Source: Barnesiella viscericola DSM 18177
Lineage (GTDB): Bacteria > Bacteroidota > Bacteroidia > Bacteroidales > Barnesiellaceae
DNA length: 64,000 nt
Reading direction: 5' to 3'
NCBI RefSeq assembly: GCF_000512915.1
Contig: NZ_CP007034.1
Location: forward strand, 2,661,001 to 2,725,000
Shown here: in pieces, positions 42,665-50,693 of the stretch
Layout of the letters: the number at the start of each line of letters is the position of its first letter
How positions within the stretch are numbered: position 1 is the stretch's first letter
The notes under the pieces: model-generated
Told to the model about the DNA's origin: nothing
Databases searched by the model: none
What the model saw: only the letters and a program-made list of their open reading frames with translations
Translations under genes and position numbers: made by a program

Positions 42665-42776
42665 ATAAAAAGCAACCACCTCGCTTCACAGCGAGGTGGC
42701 TACCTAACCAAAATATATAGAATAGTTAATCGAAAAAAATAGTCTGTAATATTTTACACAGGGCGATTAATTAATT
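42665..42776 (-). ncRNA. Candidate small RNA with its own promoter and terminator
   Basis: A minus-strand promoter (42783-42813) with perfect spacing is followed about 100 bases later by a hairpin, CCACCTCGCT-gtga-AGCGAGGTGG (42676-42699), and five T (42667-42671). The stretch between has no ATG on the minus strand and is AT-rich except for the hairpin. It ends just outside the 3' end of the phosphatase gene on the other strand. Length about 110 bases. No named RNA family is recognised. Confidence 0.5.
42676..42699 (-). terminator. Intrinsic terminator of the candidate small RNA
   Basis: Ten perfect base pairs, four-base loop, T5 on the minus strand. On plus there is no T tract, so it serves the minus strand. 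Confidence 0.75.
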
Positions 42777-42782
42777 GTGATA

Positions 42783-42813
42783 CAAATATATGTCGGCTTT
42801 TGTTCCGGGCAAA
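42783..42813 (-). promoter_or_regulatory. Orphan promoter, minus strand
   Basis: TTTG (42810-42813) and TATATTTG (42783-42790) on minus, spacer exactly 19. It matches the Bacteroidota consensus fully but no protein gene follows. Confidence 0.7.
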
Positions 42814-42887
42814 ACAGTATCGACAAAAGGCAGAAAAATATCGCTTAACCGCCCCTTTTTCCGTTGGAATTTCCCGACAGAATTTTC

Positions 42888-43646
42888 CTATTCCTTGGTC
42901 TTGAAGGGTAGTTTGCACCCCTGCTTGTTGAGGTAACCCTCCATGTCGTAGCCGAGGGCTATGCGGTAGTAGTCGAGTATGTGACCGCACCAGTCGTTCT
43001 CGGTGGTGGTACCGCTGCGGTGGCGGTTGTACTCCGAGATGGTTTGGTCATACTGCATGAGGTCGGCGCTCATGTCGTCGGTGCGGTAGTGGTTGTGATG
43101 TACCACGAGCGAGAGCGGTTGTTTGGGTTTCAGGTCGGGCGACTCGCGGGGGATACCCAGCGTGAGGGCACACACGACAAAGGTGCCCTGTGGCAGATGC
43201 AGAATCTCGGCAATCTTCTCGGGGTTGGCCGTGCGGGCATATCCCACGCAGCAGCTTCCCAGCCCGGCGGCTTGTGCGGCTACGACGGCATTCTGCATGG
43301 CCAGGGCGGCATCGATGATACCCACCATCACGCCGTCGAGCGTATTCTCGAAATGGGGATTGTCTATTCCTTTCTTCTGAGCCAGTACGTCAATCTTGTG
43401 ATAGTCGGCACAAAACATCAGCAGGGTGGCACAGGTTTTGATTTGCTTCTGGTTGGTAATGGCGTAGAGCTCCTCTTTGATAGCCTGGTCGTCGATGGCG
43501 ATGACCGAGAATTGCTGTCCGTTGTAGCTGGTGGGTGTGTTGGCGATGGCCCGGTAGATGAAATCGAGGGTCTCGGCCGGAATCTTGTCGTATTCGTAAC
43601 GGCGCACCGATGTGCGTATGAGCAAGGTTTCTTCTACTGTTTTCAT
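42888..43646 (-). CDS. Nitroreductase family protein
   Basis: 252 residues. The FMN-binding start LIRTSVRRYEYDKIPAETLDFIYRA, the NTPTSYNGQQFSVIAID block, and GLGSCCVGYARTANPEKIAEILHLP are typical of the NfsA/FRP-like nitroreductase branch (longer than the 176-residue family member at 9714). Predicted NADPH:FMN oxidoreductase; substrate not known. It lies 13 bases after the folK stop on the same strand and may be the last gene of that operon. Confidence 0.9.
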   Translation of the reverse strand: MKTVEETLLIRTSVRRYEYDKIPAETLDFIYRAIANTPTSYNGQQFSVIAIDDQAIKEELYAITNQKQIKTCATLLMFCADYHKIDVLAQKKGIDNPHFENTLDGVMVGIIDAALAMQNAVVAAQAAGLGSCCVGYARTANPEKIAEILHLPQGTFVVCALTLGIPRESPDLKPKQPLSLVVHHNHYRTDDMSADLMQYDQTISEYNRHRSGTTTENDWCGHILDYYRIALGYDMEGYLNKQGCKLPFKTKE

Positions 43647-43659
43647 ATCTATATCCTAT

Positions 43660-44073
43660 TTAATGTGTAACAATCGGGTAGGGGTGTTGGTTTTTCACCG
43701 CCGACTCTATCTCGTTCAATCCAATTTGAAAATATTCGCGACCGTAGTCCTGCGGTCGTAGGGTCTCACCGTTCCACACCACGATGTCGATGTCGAGGGG
43801 AATCTCGCCGCTCAGCTTCGACTGTGGGGTGCGGCCGTGGGCACGCTCCATCGCTTTGAGGGTGTCGTGCAGGGCTTGATATTCGGCCGAAGTGTCAATG
43901 CGAACTACCGCGTTGAGGTAGTTGGGGTGACGGGGATTCCCGCAGGGGGCCGTTTCGTATATCGACGAGGCTTCGGCGACGATGCCCATCGCCTGCAACT
44001 CGGCAAATGCCTTTTCCATCTGTCCCTGTTTGTCGGGCGAGTTGGAAGCCAGACTGATTAATGCACTGTTCAT
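43660..44073 (-). CDS. folK: Short HPPK-like protein (6-hydroxymethyl-7,8-dihydropterin pyrophosphokinase)
   Basis: 137 residues from the ATG at 44073. The N-terminal LISLASNSPDKQGQMEKA and the motif SIYETAPCGNPRHPNYLNAVVRI match HPPK, as does GEIPLDIDIVVWNGE with the two catalytic aspartates. It is shorter than the usual 155-160 residues: the RxxRWxPRxLDLDIL block is reduced to TPQSKLSGEIPLDIDIV, so the arginine that clamps ATP is not obvious. It may be a divergent but active folate-pathway enzyme. The start overlaps the tex stop (ATGA), and a much longer in-frame extension is not protein-like. Confidence 0.8.
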   Translation of the reverse strand: MNSALISLASNSPDKQGQMEKAFAELQAMGIVAEASSIYETAPCGNPRHPNYLNAVVRIDTSAEYQALHDTLKAMERAHGRTPQSKLSGEIPLDIDIVVWNGETLRPQDYGREYFQIGLNEIESAVKNQHPYPIVTH

Positions 44074-46202
44074 GATACCTCCTTTAATGAAAGTTGTATG
44101 CGCCTGCGTTCCCGGTCTATCCCGATGACCCGTACCCGCACCGGCTGGTGCATGGCTACGACCTCGGCCGGATTGGCAATGTAGCGGTCGGCCATCTGCG
44201 AGATGTGCACCAGTCCGTTCTCCTTGATGCCGATGTCGACAAAGCAGCCGAACTGGGTGATGTTGGTCACGATGCCGTTGAGCACCATGCCCTCTTGCAG
44301 GTCGTCGAGGCTCTTGATGCGGGAGTCGAACTCCATCATCTCGATGTACCGTCGGGGGTCCCGGCCGGGCTTGTCGAGCTCTTCCATGATGTCGGTGAGG
44401 GTGGGCATGCCCACGTCGCCGGCGATATATTTCGTGAGGTCGAGCTGTTTTTTCAACGCTTTGTTCTCGATGAGTTCGCCGATGGTACAACCCAGGTCGG
44501 CGGCCATTCGCTCGACGATGGGGTAGCGCTCGGGGTGCACGGCCGAGTTGTCGAGGGGATTGGAGGCATGGGGTATGCGCAGGAATCCGGCCGACTGTTC
44601 ATAGGCCTTGGCTCCCATGCGGGGCACGTCGAGCAGGTCGCTGCGGCGGGTGAAGTCGCCGTGGGTTTGCCGGTACTCGACGATGTTCTGTGCCAGTTGC
44701 GGACCCAGTCCCGAGATGTAGGTGAGCAGGTGTTTGCTGGCGGTGTTGACGTTGACTCCCACCGAATTGACGCAATATTCGACCACCCGGTCGAGCGACT
44801 TTTTCAGTTTCGACTGGTCTACGTCGTGCTGGTATTGTCCCACGCCAATCGACTTGGGGTCGATTTTCACCAGCTCGGCCAGCGGGTCGATGAGTCGTCG
44901 GCCTATCGACACGGCGCCTCGCACCGTCACGTCCTGGTCGGGGAACTCCTCGCGGGCCACCTTCGAGGCCGAGTAGATGGAGGCTCCGCTCTCGCTTACT
45001 ACAAATACTTGTATCTTGCGGTCGTAGCGCAGGTTGGTAACAAACTGTTCGGTCTCGCGGCCGGCCGTACCGTTGCCGATGGCGATGGCTTCGATTTTGT
45101 AGCTCTCGACCAATTGGGTGAGTTTGCGGGCCGCCCCCGCGCGGTCCTGCCGGGGCGGGTGGGGATAGATGGTCTCGTTGTGCAGCAGGTTTCCCTGGGC
45201 ATCGAGGCAGACTACCTTGCAGCCGGTGCGGTAACCGGGGTCGATGGCCAGCACACGTTTCTGCCCCAGAGGTGGAGCCAGCAGCAGTTGCCTGACATTC
45301 CCGGCGAAGATGGCGATGGCCTCGTCGTCGGCCCGCTCTTTGGACGAGGCGGCAAATTCGCTTTCGATCGAGGGGCGCAGCAGCCGTTTGTAGCTGTCGG
45401 CCACGGCCTGTGTCACAAGCCGGGAAGCCTCGCCGTCGCCTTTGACAAAGAGTCGTTGCAGGCGGGGGAGTGTCTGCTCGTCGTCGGGAGTGATGGAGAC
45501 GCGCAAAATACCCTCGTTCTCGCCGCGGCGCACAGCCAGAATCTTGTGCGAGGCACATCGCCGCAGCGGTTCGCTCCAAGCAAAGTAGTCGCGGTACTTG
45601 TCGCCCTCCGCCTCTTTGCCCTTGACCACCTTGGCGGCGATGACGCCGCTCTGTTCAAAGCCGCGGCGCACCGTGTGGCGGGCCCGTTCGTTCTCGGCCA
45701 CCCACTCGGCGATGATGTCGCAGGCCCCCTTGATGGCGCTCTCGGTGTTGGGCACTTCGGCATTGACGAAGCGGCCGGCACTGGACTCGATGTGGTCGTT
45801 GCGTTGCGACATGATAATCTTGGCCAGCGGTTCGAGCCCGTGTTCGCGGGCAATCTCGGCTCGGGTGCGCCGGCGGGGTTTGTAGGGCAGGTATATATCT
45901 TCGAGTTCGGTCGCATTCCAGCACGAATCGATGCGCTGGCGTAACTCGTCGGTCAGTTTCCCCTGCTCGCCGATGGTCGAGAGAATCGACTCCTTGCGTT
46001 TGGCCAGTTCGCACAACCGGTCGTAAGCCTCTTTGATATTCCCGATCTGTACCTCGTCGAGCGAGCCGGTAGCCTCCTTGCGGTAGCGGCTGATGAAGGG
46101 AATGGTGGCACCGCCGTCGAGCAGCTCGATGGTCTTGGCAATCTGCGGTTCGGCAATACCCAGTGATTGGGATATCAGTTTGTAGAACAAGGGATTATTC
46201 AT
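44070..46202 (-). CDS. tex: Tex-family RNA-binding protein with S1 domain
   Basis: 710 residues from the ATG at 46202. Tex N-terminal helical domain (1-190, with GATIPFISRYRKEATGSLDEVQI), a YqgF/RNase H-like domain (about 320-450, VLAIDPGYRTGCKVVCLD), helix-hairpin-helix units (LLTYISGLGPQLAQNIVEYR) and a C-terminal S1 domain (about 640-706, GMVLNGIVTNITQFGCFVDIG). Implicated in transcription and RNA handling; essential in some species. The start overlaps the upstream phosphoesterase stop by four bases and its stop overlaps the folK start, so three genes are coupled. Confidence 0.95.
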   Translation of the reverse strand: MNNPLFYKLISQSLGIAEPQIAKTIELLDGGATIPFISRYRKEATGSLDEVQIGNIKEAYDRLCELAKRKESILSTIGEQGKLTDELRQRIDSCWNATELEDIYLPYKPRRRTRAEIAREHGLEPLAKIIMSQRNDHIESSAGRFVNAEVPNTESAIKGACDIIAEWVAENERARHTVRRGFEQSGVIAAKVVKGKEAEGDKYRDYFAWSEPLRRCASHKILAVRRGENEGILRVSITPDDEQTLPRLQRLFVKGDGEASRLVTQAVADSYKRLLRPSIESEFAASSKERADDEAIAIFAGNVRQLLLAPPLGQKRVLAIDPGYRTGCKVVCLDAQGNLLHNETIYPHPPRQDRAGAARKLTQLVESYKIEAIAIGNGTAGRETEQFVTNLRYDRKIQVFVVSESGASIYSASKVAREEFPDQDVTVRGAVSIGRRLIDPLAELVKIDPKSIGVGQYQHDVDQSKLKKSLDRVVEYCVNSVGVNVNTASKHLLTYISGLGPQLAQNIVEYRQTHGDFTRRSDLLDVPRMGAKAYEQSAGFLRIPHASNPLDNSAVHPERYPIVERMAADLGCTIGELIENKALKKQLDLTKYIAGDVGMPTLTDIMEELDKPGRDPRRYIEMMEFDSRIKSLDDLQEGMVLNGIVTNITQFGCFVDIGIKENGLVHISQMADRYIANPAEVVAMHQPVRVRVIGIDRERRRIQLSLKEVS

Positions 46203-47389
46203 GAATCTTTTTTTAGCGTGATGATGGTAATCTCGGGGCGGGCTCCGATGCGTATGGGCAGGAACACACACCCGATACCCTCGTTGACATAGAGCTTGTG
46301 ATGGCCGTCGGGAGCCACATAGAGTCCGCTCCACTCGGGGTACATGGGTTCGGCCAGCGAGTATTCAAAGCCCTTCCACCCCAGCTTCAACTGCATGGCG
46401 TGGGTATGGCCCGAGAGGGTGAGGTCGATGTTGGTACGGGGAATCACCTCGTGGCGCCAGTGCAGCGGGTTGTGCGAGAGCAGTATCTTGAAGGTCGAGT
46501 CGTTGCGTGCGGGATAGGCCTCGTTTAGCCGTCCGTATTGGGGGAAGGGAGGCATGCCCCAGTTTTCGACCCCGATGAGGGCGATGCTGTCGTTGCCGCG
46601 GTGCAGGTAGACCGAGCGGTTGTTGAGCATGTGCCACCCCATGTGACCTTCGTCGGCGATAAGTTTTTGCAGGGTTTTCGCCTGGTCGGCGGGTGACGTC
46701 CAGTGGTAGTAGTCGCCATAGTCGTGGTTGCCCAGCACCGAGTAGACGCCGTCGGTCGCCGAGAGTCGCGAGAGCTCGTCCATGAAGGGAGGCAGTTCGC
46801 CCCCTTGCCGGTTGACCAGGTCGCCGGTAAAGACGATGAGGTCGGGGTGCAGGCTGTTGATGCGGTCCACCCACTCGGGCAGATAGCGGCCGGCCGAGCC
46901 CAGCGTCTCGATATGCAGGTCGGAGAACTGGACGATGCGATAGCCGTCGAATCCCTCGGGCAGGCGGTCGAAGGAGATGGTACGTTCGTTATACACCGGG
47001 TGCTGCCGGGCGTAGAATGCGCCGTAGAGTATGCTGGCTGCGACGAAGAGGGCTAGTGCGGAACCGACAATATGTCCCCATCGGCTGCGGGGCTTGTGCC
47101 ACAGGTGGGGCAGGTAGTCGAAAAGGGAGAGTATCGAGTAGAACCATTTGGGCATGTAAACGAGGAAGAAGGCGTAGAATGCCCACATGGCTACGTTGAT
47201 GTCGATGGTTCCCCGGAACTTGACCTGGAAGAGTACGGCCAGAAATACGGCCACGAGTACCACTCCCGTGAGGCTCCACCAACATGCTTTCAGCCACCCG
47301 GGGGCGTGGCGCAGGTGGCGCCTGAACAGATAGACGTCGGTCAGCAGGGCCAAAAGCGGAAGTGATATGAGAAGAAGAGGTAACCGCAT
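46199..47389 (-). CDS. Membrane-anchored metallophosphoesterase (YkuE/YaeI-like)
   Basis: 396 residues. Four N-terminal membrane segments (about 1-20, 35-58, 67-90, 104-126). Then comes a calcineurin-like phosphoesterase domain with QFSDLHIETLG (D-x-H), FTGDLVNRQG (GD), LGNHDYGDY (GNHD), LLSHNPLHW and LSGHTHAMQLKLG (GHTH). The domain probably faces the periplasm; YkuE-type enzymes in other bacteria act on lipid-linked phosphates such as UDP-diacylglucosamine or undecaprenyl pyrophosphate-like substrates, which here is inference. First gene of the coupled tex-folK operon. Confidence 0.9.
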   Translation of the reverse strand: MRLPLLLISLPLLALLTDVYLFRRHLRHAPGWLKACWWSLTGVVLVAVFLAVLFQVKFRGTIDINVAMWAFYAFFLVYMPKWFYSILSLFDYLPHLWHKPRSRWGHIVGSALALFVAASILYGAFYARQHPVYNERTISFDRLPEGFDGYRIVQFSDLHIETLGSAGRYLPEWVDRINSLHPDLIVFTGDLVNRQGGELPPFMDELSRLSATDGVYSVLGNHDYGDYYHWTSPADQAKTLQKLIADEGHMGWHMLNNRSVYLHRGNDSIALIGVENWGMPPFPQYGRLNEAYPARNDSTFKILLSHNPLHWRHEVIPRTNIDLTLSGHTHAMQLKLGWKGFEYSLAEPMYPEWSGLYVAPDGHHKLYVNEGIGCVFLPIRIGARPEITIITLKKDS

Positions 47390-47413
47390 AAAGTTTATTT
47401 TTGTATGGGAGAA

Positions 47414-47459
47414 GAAAAACGATGAGCCGTTTTATACCGAAAACCACCCATCGTTTTTC
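47414..47459. terminator. Terminator between the acyltransferase and phosphoesterase genes
   Basis: GAAAAACGATG pairs with CATCGTTTTTC, with an inner GTTTT/AAAAC stem. Has A and T runs on both sides, so it works on the minus strand for the acyltransferase gene. Confidence 0.75.
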
Positions 47460-47473
47460 CTTGTACTCTCTGG

Positions 47474-48649
47474 TTAGGCCTCCTGTCCGAGAGCAATCAA
47501 CTGATTTTTCAGCGGGTTGGAGTACATGGTGAGAATACATTTCTCGAGGAACTCCCGGTCTTCGGACTTCGTAACGTTGGGCAGCTTGTCCAGTTGGGCG
47601 TGCAGATACTCGATGAATGTCTGTTGCTCGTCGCGGGTATAGCGGTCGGCAAAGCGGTTTTTCGGGTAAAGCATGTCATAGGCGACATAGTTGCCGGGGT
47701 ATATCTTGTAGTTGGAGTGAATCGACTTGTCGATGATTTGGGGAATGCGGGCCAGAATTTCGGTTTTCTCTTCGGTGCGATCCAACTTGTCGAGTTCGTC
47801 GTTGATGCAGGGCGATATTTGGAAATGTACGTTTCCCTTGAATCCGAGCAGACCTATCTCCATGCTGTGCAGGTCGTCTTCCTGAGTCTTCTTGAAATCG
47901 GGATTGTCGCGTTTGCACAGGAATTCATAGGCTTTGAGGTAGTCGCACGGGTCGTATTCGTAGGAGATGGTTACCGGCACGATGTTGATCTCTTTCAGGT
48001 TGTCGATGAGGTCTCCTTCACCGGCAAGACCCAGCATCTTGATGAGTGACTCCTGGGTGCGGTCGTCCGAGTCTTTGGCTCGGCCTTCGCGCTGGGCAAT
48101 CCATATCGACTCTTTTTTTTGAGTGATGGCAAAGTGAATGTAGCCTGACAGCTGACGGGCGGCTTCGAAGGTTTGCCTCACGCCCAGGTTTCGCTTGACG
48201 ATGAAGCTCTTGTTGAGCCGCACCAGGTCGGCAATCCAGTCGAAGATGAGCAGATTGTTCCCGATGGCAATCTCGCTTGTGTTTATCCCTTGGTCGATGA
48301 GCAGCAGGTTGAGCAGCGAGGCATCGAGAACGATGTCGCGGTGGTTCGACATGAAGGTGTAGTTTTTGGTCTTGTCGAGCGATTCAAAATTCCCCCCGGT
48401 GAGGCTTTTGGTGGTTTTCTTGGTCAGCCCTTCGAGGAACGAACGCATGATGAGCAGCTGAAAATCTTTCTTGTTGTTGAGAGCCAGCAACTGTTGGCAG
48501 AAGGCATCATAGTCGACATCGCGCATGACGTAACGCACGGCGTGTTCAAATTTGGGCTCTTTGACCAAGATTTTCATCTTGTCGTGAAATTCGCGGTCGT
48601 AAAACGGGCGAATATCATCAAATTCTTTTGGACATTCCATAACTCTCAT
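47474..48649 (-). CDS. PlsC-like acyltransferase
   Basis: 391 residues. An N-terminal helical region (1-100) precedes the acyltransferase core (about 100-300) with MSNHRDIVLDAS and later IAQREGRAKDSDDRTQ. The second corresponds to the EGTR(S) substrate motif. The first block has the His-to-Asp distance of HX5D rather than HX4D, with another Asp two residues after the His. I remember this variant in Bacteroidales proteins annotated as 1-acyl-glycerol-3-phosphate acyltransferases. Likely a membrane-associated phospholipid or aminolipid acyltransferase. Starts at ATG 48649 or 48640 are both possible. Confidence 0.8.
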   Translation of the reverse strand: MRVMECPKEFDDIRPFYDREFHDKMKILVKEPKFEHAVRYVMRDVDYDAFCQQLLALNNKKDFQLLIMRSFLEGLTKKTTKSLTGGNFESLDKTKNYTFMSNHRDIVLDASLLNLLLIDQGINTSEIAIGNNLLIFDWIADLVRLNKSFIVKRNLGVRQTFEAARQLSGYIHFAITQKKESIWIAQREGRAKDSDDRTQESLIKMLGLAGEGDLIDNLKEINIVPVTISYEYDPCDYLKAYEFLCKRDNPDFKKTQEDDLHSMEIGLLGFKGNVHFQISPCINDELDKLDRTEEKTEILARIPQIIDKSIHSNYKIYPGNYVAYDMLYPKNRFADRYTRDEQQTFIEYLHAQLDKLPNVTKSEDREFLEKCILTMYSNPLKNQLIALGQEA

Positions 48650-48708
48650 GTTTTTAAGGTATAGAACTTTATTTGGGTTGGTTCTCTATTCCTGTTTTAG
48701 TTAAATGA

Positions 48709-49770
48709 TTATATCTCTCGGTTGGCGGTATAGTTGCGCCATTTGTCAAAAAGTTGGGTCATATCCTGGGGTATGGGTGAGTCGAAAAACATCTCCTCGC
48801 CCGTAACCGGGTGCTTGAATCCGAGCGTCTTGGCATGCAGGGCCTGCCGGGGACAGATATCGAAGCAATTCTGCACAAACTGTTTGTATTTGGAGAATGT
48901 AGTGCCTTTGAGTATCTGGTTCCCGCCGTAGCGCTCGTCGTTGAACAGCGTGTGCCCGATGTACTTCATATGTACCCTGATCTGGTGTGTACGCCCTGTT
49001 TCGAGTTTGCACTCGACAATAGAAACATATCCCAGTCTTTCCAAGGTTTTATAGTGAGTGACTGCATGCTTGCCTTGGTCGCCGTCGGGGAAGACGGTCA
49101 TCTGCAACCGGTCTTTGAGGCTGCGCCCGATGTTGCCGGTAATCGTTCCCTCGTCGTGCTCCATGAGCCCCCACACCAGGGCCACGTATTTGCGCTGGGT
49201 GGTCTTGTGGAAGAACTGCAACCCCAGGTTGGTCTTGGCTTCGGGCGTCTTGGCAATCACCAGCAGTCCCGAGGTATCCTTGTCGATGCGGTGCACCAGC
49301 CCCAGCCGCGGGTCGTTCACGTCGTAGTTGGGGGTGTTCCTGAAATAGTAGGCCAGGGCATTGACCAGCGTGCCGCTGTAATTGCCGTGGCCGGGGTGTA
49401 CCACCAGTCCGGCCGGTTTGTTGACCACCAGCACGGCGTCGTCTTCATAGACGACATCGAGGGGAATATCCTGGGGAATGATTTCAAATTCGTAGCGGGG
49501 ACGGTCCATGACCACCGAGACGACATCGAGCGGCTTTACCCGGTAGTTCGACTTCACCGGCTTGCCGTTGACCAGTATGCAGCCAGCTTCGGCAGCCTGT
49601 TGCACCCGGTTGCGCGACGAGCTTTCCAGTCGGGCTACCAGAAACTTGTCGACCCGCAGCAGGCTTTGCCCTTTGTCGGCCACAAACCGAAAGTGCTCGT
49701 ACAGTTCACGTTCACCCTCTTCGGCAACGATTTTATCGTCGGCTTCTATGTCTTCGTCGCAAAAATTCAT
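48709..49770 (-). CDS. rluD: RluD-type 23S rRNA pseudouridine synthase with S4 domain
   Basis: 353 residues. An acidic N-terminus (MNFCDEDIEADDKIVAEEG), an S4 RNA-binding domain (about 35-100, RVDKFLVARLESSSRNRVQQAAEAGCILVNGKPVK) and the catalytic domain with the RluA/RluD motif LVHRIDKDTSGLLVIAKT. Conserved GLVVHPGHG near residue 140. Target in homologues: helix 69 of 23S rRNA (1911, 1915, 1917). Next to the PASTA-protein gene, 18 bases after its stop, an arrangement common in Bacteroidales. Confidence 0.93.
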   Translation of the reverse strand: MNFCDEDIEADDKIVAEEGERELYEHFRFVADKGQSLLRVDKFLVARLESSSRNRVQQAAEAGCILVNGKPVKSNYRVKPLDVVSVVMDRPRYEFEIIPQDIPLDVVYEDDAVLVVNKPAGLVVHPGHGNYSGTLVNALAYYFRNTPNYDVNDPRLGLVHRIDKDTSGLLVIAKTPEAKTNLGLQFFHKTTQRKYVALVWGLMEHDEGTITGNIGRSLKDRLQMTVFPDGDQGKHAVTHYKTLERLGYVSIVECKLETGRTHQIRVHMKYIGHTLFNDERYGGNQILKGTTFSKYKQFVQNCFDICPRQALHAKTLGFKHPVTGEEMFFDSPIPQDMTQLFDKWRNYTANREI

Positions 49771-49788
49771 GCTGGTAGATGGTTTGAA

Positions 49789-50421
49789 TCAGTTGAACCA
49801 ACTTTCATCGGTGAGGGGAGCCTCTTCGGTCGTTTGCGGAGTCTCCTCGAAGGTCGCATCGGAGTAGGTCTCGGGCATGCCGTTCCCCACAAGCAGGGTC
49901 ACCGTGCTGCCGGCAGGAATCTTGTCGCCCGCTTCAAGTGTCTCGCCCCGGTATTGCAGCCCGAGGGCCAGGTCGGGATATTCCGACGGCACCTCTTGTA
50001 CCTTTATATCGGTCAGTCCCCGGCTTTCAAGCGTCGAGAGGGCTTGTCGCATCGACATGTCGGCCACTTTGGGGCAGGTAATCATGCGTGGGGAGTAGGC
50101 GTTGATCGAGAGGTAGACGATACGTCCCTCCTTCACCTTGCTGCCCCCGGCGGGAGTCTGTTCCACGATGGTGCCCGGCACGGCTTCGTCGATAAAAAGC
50201 GAGTCGATAATGTCATATCTGAAACCCTCGCGGTCGAGTATGCGCAAGGCGTCGGGCAGGGCCATCGCCTTGACGTCGGGCACGAGAACCGCCTTCCCGT
50301 GGCGTGTATAGAGTTTCAACCCGTAAAGGGTGATAGCTATCAACAGGAAAAAGACGATAACCATCTGCACTAATGTTTTGATTATCGGGTGTTTCTTGAA
50401 AAATTCCATCAATTTTCCCAT
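49789..50421 (-). CDS. PASTA-domain membrane protein
   Basis: 210 residues. One N-terminal membrane segment (about 17-37, LVQMVIVFFLLIAITLYGL), then two clear PASTA domains (LVPDVKAMALPDALRILDREGF at about 47-110; MITCPKVADMSMRQALSTLESRGL at about 115-185), and an acidic tail. No kinase or transpeptidase is fused. PASTA domains bind uncrosslinked peptidoglycan or act as spacers; here the function is unproven. A TATCTTTG box at 50456-50463 (minus) lies 34 bases before the ATG. Confidence 0.9.
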   Translation of the reverse strand: MGKLMEFFKKHPIIKTLVQMVIVFFLLIAITLYGLKLYTRHGKAVLVPDVKAMALPDALRILDREGFRYDIIDSLFIDEAVPGTIVEQTPAGGSKVKEGRIVYLSINAYSPRMITCPKVADMSMRQALSTLESRGLTDIKVQEVPSEYPDLALGLQYRGETLEAGDKIPAGSTVTLLVGNGMPETYSDATFEETPQTTEEAPLTDESWFN

Positions 50422-50455
50422 AATTGCTTAGGCGTAAAACAGTTCTAAGGTTTCA

Positions 50456-50463
50456 CAAAGATA
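50456..50463 (-). promoter_or_regulatory. -7 box of the PASTA-rluD operon
   Basis: TATCTTTG on minus, 34 bases before the ATG at 50421. Confidence 0.5.
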
Positions 50464-50520
50464 CGGAAAATCGGTTGCAATAGTCATTAACTTAATTATT
50501 TTTATGAGAAAAAGATTTTG

Positions 50521-50569
50521 TCCCTCCGGGTCATGCCGTGTGAAGGGCATGGCTTTGTCGTTGGAGGGA
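50521..50569. other. Two-stem hairpin between divergent promoters
   Basis: TCCCTCC (50521-50527) pairs with GGAGGGA (50563-50569), enclosing CATGCC (50532-50537) with GGCATG (50546-50551). T-rich sequence follows on both strands. No gene ends here. Confidence 0.4.
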
Positions 50570-50635
50570 GCGAGTTTTTGGGCTGCTGGTTATACAGCTA
50601 TTTTAACATTTATAACTTAAATAATCTGTCACTCC

Positions 50636-50666
50636 TTGATTGGTATTTGAGAATGCGTTACTTTTG
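50636..50666 (+). promoter_or_regulatory. Promoter of the coiled-coil protein gene
   Basis: TTG at 50636-50638 and TACTTTTG at 50659-50666, 20-base spacer, 27 bases before the ATG. Confidence 0.6.
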
Positions 50667-50693
50667 CAGCAAAATAATAGCTTCTGATAAACT

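Noticed and set aside
44094..45944. 616-codon plus-strand frame over tex
   Set aside because: Antisense shadow of tex; no recognisable domains.
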